In this document: one piece after another, positions 20,222 through 20,859 of the stretch
Layout of the letters: the number at the start of each line of letters is the position of its first letter
How positions within the stretch are numbered: position 1 is the stretch's first letter
Source of the DNA: Planctomycetota bacterium
GTDB taxonomy: Bacteria; Planctomycetota; UBA1135; UBA2386
Assembly: GCA_016793305.1 (NCBI GenBank)
Contig: JAEUHU010000232.1
Span: 1 to 20,859 of the forward strand
Reading direction: 5' to 3'
Length of the DNA: 20,859 bases
The notes under the pieces: model-generated
Seen by the model: the letters and a program-made list of their open reading frames with translations, nothing else
The model's database searches: none
Told to the model about the DNA's origin: nothing
Made by a program: the position numbers and the translations under genes

Positions 20222-20859
20222 CACGAAGCCACGATCCGCAGGTCGTTGACGAACCGCTCCGACATCGCGGTCGCGGTGGCGAAGTCCGGGTGACGGACGA
20301 CGATCCAGCCGTCGCCGACGACGACCTTCTGCCAGTCGCGCTTCGGTTGGCCGATCGGCGTCAGCTCGATCGTCGCCACGTGCTGGCCGTACTTCTGCAT
20401 CAGCTCGCGCAGCCCGCGGTGCTCGCGCACGATGCCCTCGCCCTGGGCGCGCTTGAAGATCATCGCCGCCACGTACTTCTTGCTGGTGTCCTGGCTCAGC
20501 CGCCCGAAGCACGCCGCTTCGGCCCAGCCGCGGAACAGGTCGATGTCGCAGCTGTAGTTCATCGCGTGCACGAGGCGGGCACCCGGCGGCCGGCCGCCGA
20601 TCTCGCCGAACACCGCTTCGCCCTTCGCGGTGCGGAACCACTCCATGTGCGTGAAGCCGGTCTGGAAGCCGAGCGCCTTCAGCACACCGTGGCCGAGCTC
20701 GACGCCGGGCCGCGGCAGCTCCTGCGTCAGGTCGCGCAGCACGATGTTCTGCATCGAGATCCACGGGTTCTGCGCCAGGATCATCGGCTTCGGCTTGTAC
20801 CAGGCGACGTTCTCGAACAGGATGCGGCCGTCGGCGCACACCGTGTCGTAGGTCAGCTC
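20221..20859 (-). CDS. ATP-grasp domain ligase, 5' end outside window
   Basis: The frame is open through the window edge; 212 C-terminal residues are visible and the start lies beyond base 20859. They contain the catalytic second half of an ATP-grasp fold: a strand pair (ELTYDTVCADGRILFENVAW), then GFTHMEWFRTAKGEAVFGEIGGRPPGA, whose acidic residues (E73 and E86, counted from the visible end) and following Gly-Gly-Arg fit the Mg-ATP-binding carboxylates and loop of biotin-carboxylase-like and amino-acid-ligase-like members. Such enzymes join a carboxylate to an amine or similar group through an acyl phosphate. The substrate is unknown. The gene overlaps the RND adaptor gene by one base, which suggests that its product or a related metabolite is exported, or that it modifies something in the envelope. 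That is inference; housekeeping ATP-grasp enzymes are rarely linked to pumps. Confidence 0.82.
   Translation of the reverse strand, partial: ELTYDTVCADGRILFENVAWYKPKPMILAQNPWISMQNIVLRDLTQELPRPGVELGHGVLKALGFQTGFTHMEWFRTAKGEAVFGEIGGRPPGARLVHAMNYSCDIDLFRGWAEAACFGRLSQDTSKKYVAAMIFKRAQGEGIVREHRGLRELMQKYGQHVATIELTPIGQPKRDWQKVVVGDGWIVVRHPDFATATAMSERFVNDLRIVAS

Noticed and set aside
16143..20249. Long plus-strand open frames opposite the RND pump and adaptor genes
   Set aside because: They encode low-complexity Arg/His/Ala-rich sequence, while the minus strand carries the full RND and adaptor motifs.
1..20859. tRNA genes, CRISPR arrays, insertion sequences, phage or integration signatures
   Set aside because: I saw no cloverleaf-like sequence, regular repeat-spacer pattern, transposase, integrase or terminal inverted repeats in the intergenic regions.

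Overview
The window is a GC-rich bacterial chromosomal segment, tightly packed with genes on both strands. The organism is most likely a member of the Planctomycetota, probably one of the uncultured or recently cultured high-GC lineages. The evidence is indirect. The first gene encodes a modular secreted protein whose C-terminal modules resemble ones I associate with large exported planctomycete proteins. Most genes lack a Shine-Dalgarno sequence. Translation, cell-envelope and efflux genes are mixed in short operons with no sign of mobile DNA. No marker gene in the window fixes the phylum.

Layout. 1-2046 (minus): secreted modular protein, cut at its 3' end by the window edge and open in frame throughout. 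2235-3410 (plus): RlmI-type 23S rRNA methyltransferase. 3474-4343 (minus): stand-alone 5'-3' exonuclease (FEN family). 4455-5042 (plus): NudL-type Nudix hydrolase. 5093-6676 (plus): exported coiled-coil protein of unknown function. 6719-10913 (minus): rpmI-rplT-pheS-pheT operon (L35, L20 and both PheRS subunits) without the usual upstream infC. 11101-13262 (plus): a multi-pass membrane protein translationally coupled to an EgtB-like sulfoxide synthase. 13297-15030 (minus): compact S46 serine peptidase. 15195-15749 (plus): hemerythrin-domain protein, possibly leaderless. 15834-20859 (minus): a three-gene unit with one-base overlaps: ATP-grasp ligase (5' end outside the window), RND adaptor lipoprotein and RND inner-membrane pump.

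No intergenic gap exceeds about 190 bases. Divergent gaps (2047-2234, 4344-4454, 10914-11100, 15031-15194) hold promoter-like elements. Three of the four convergent gaps hold GC-rich hairpins without U-tracts. I found no tRNA, rRNA, CRISPR array, insertion sequence or attachment site.

Most notable signals: the tetramer CTAG occurs only four times in the window, always between genes. A TAGNNT element with GC-rich flanks lies just upstream of six genes, most of which lack a Shine-Dalgarno sequence. Clear Shine-Dalgarno sequences appear only before internal operon genes (pheT, rplT). Two couplings suggest unexplored functional links: membrane protein with EgtB, and ATP-grasp ligase with an RND pump.
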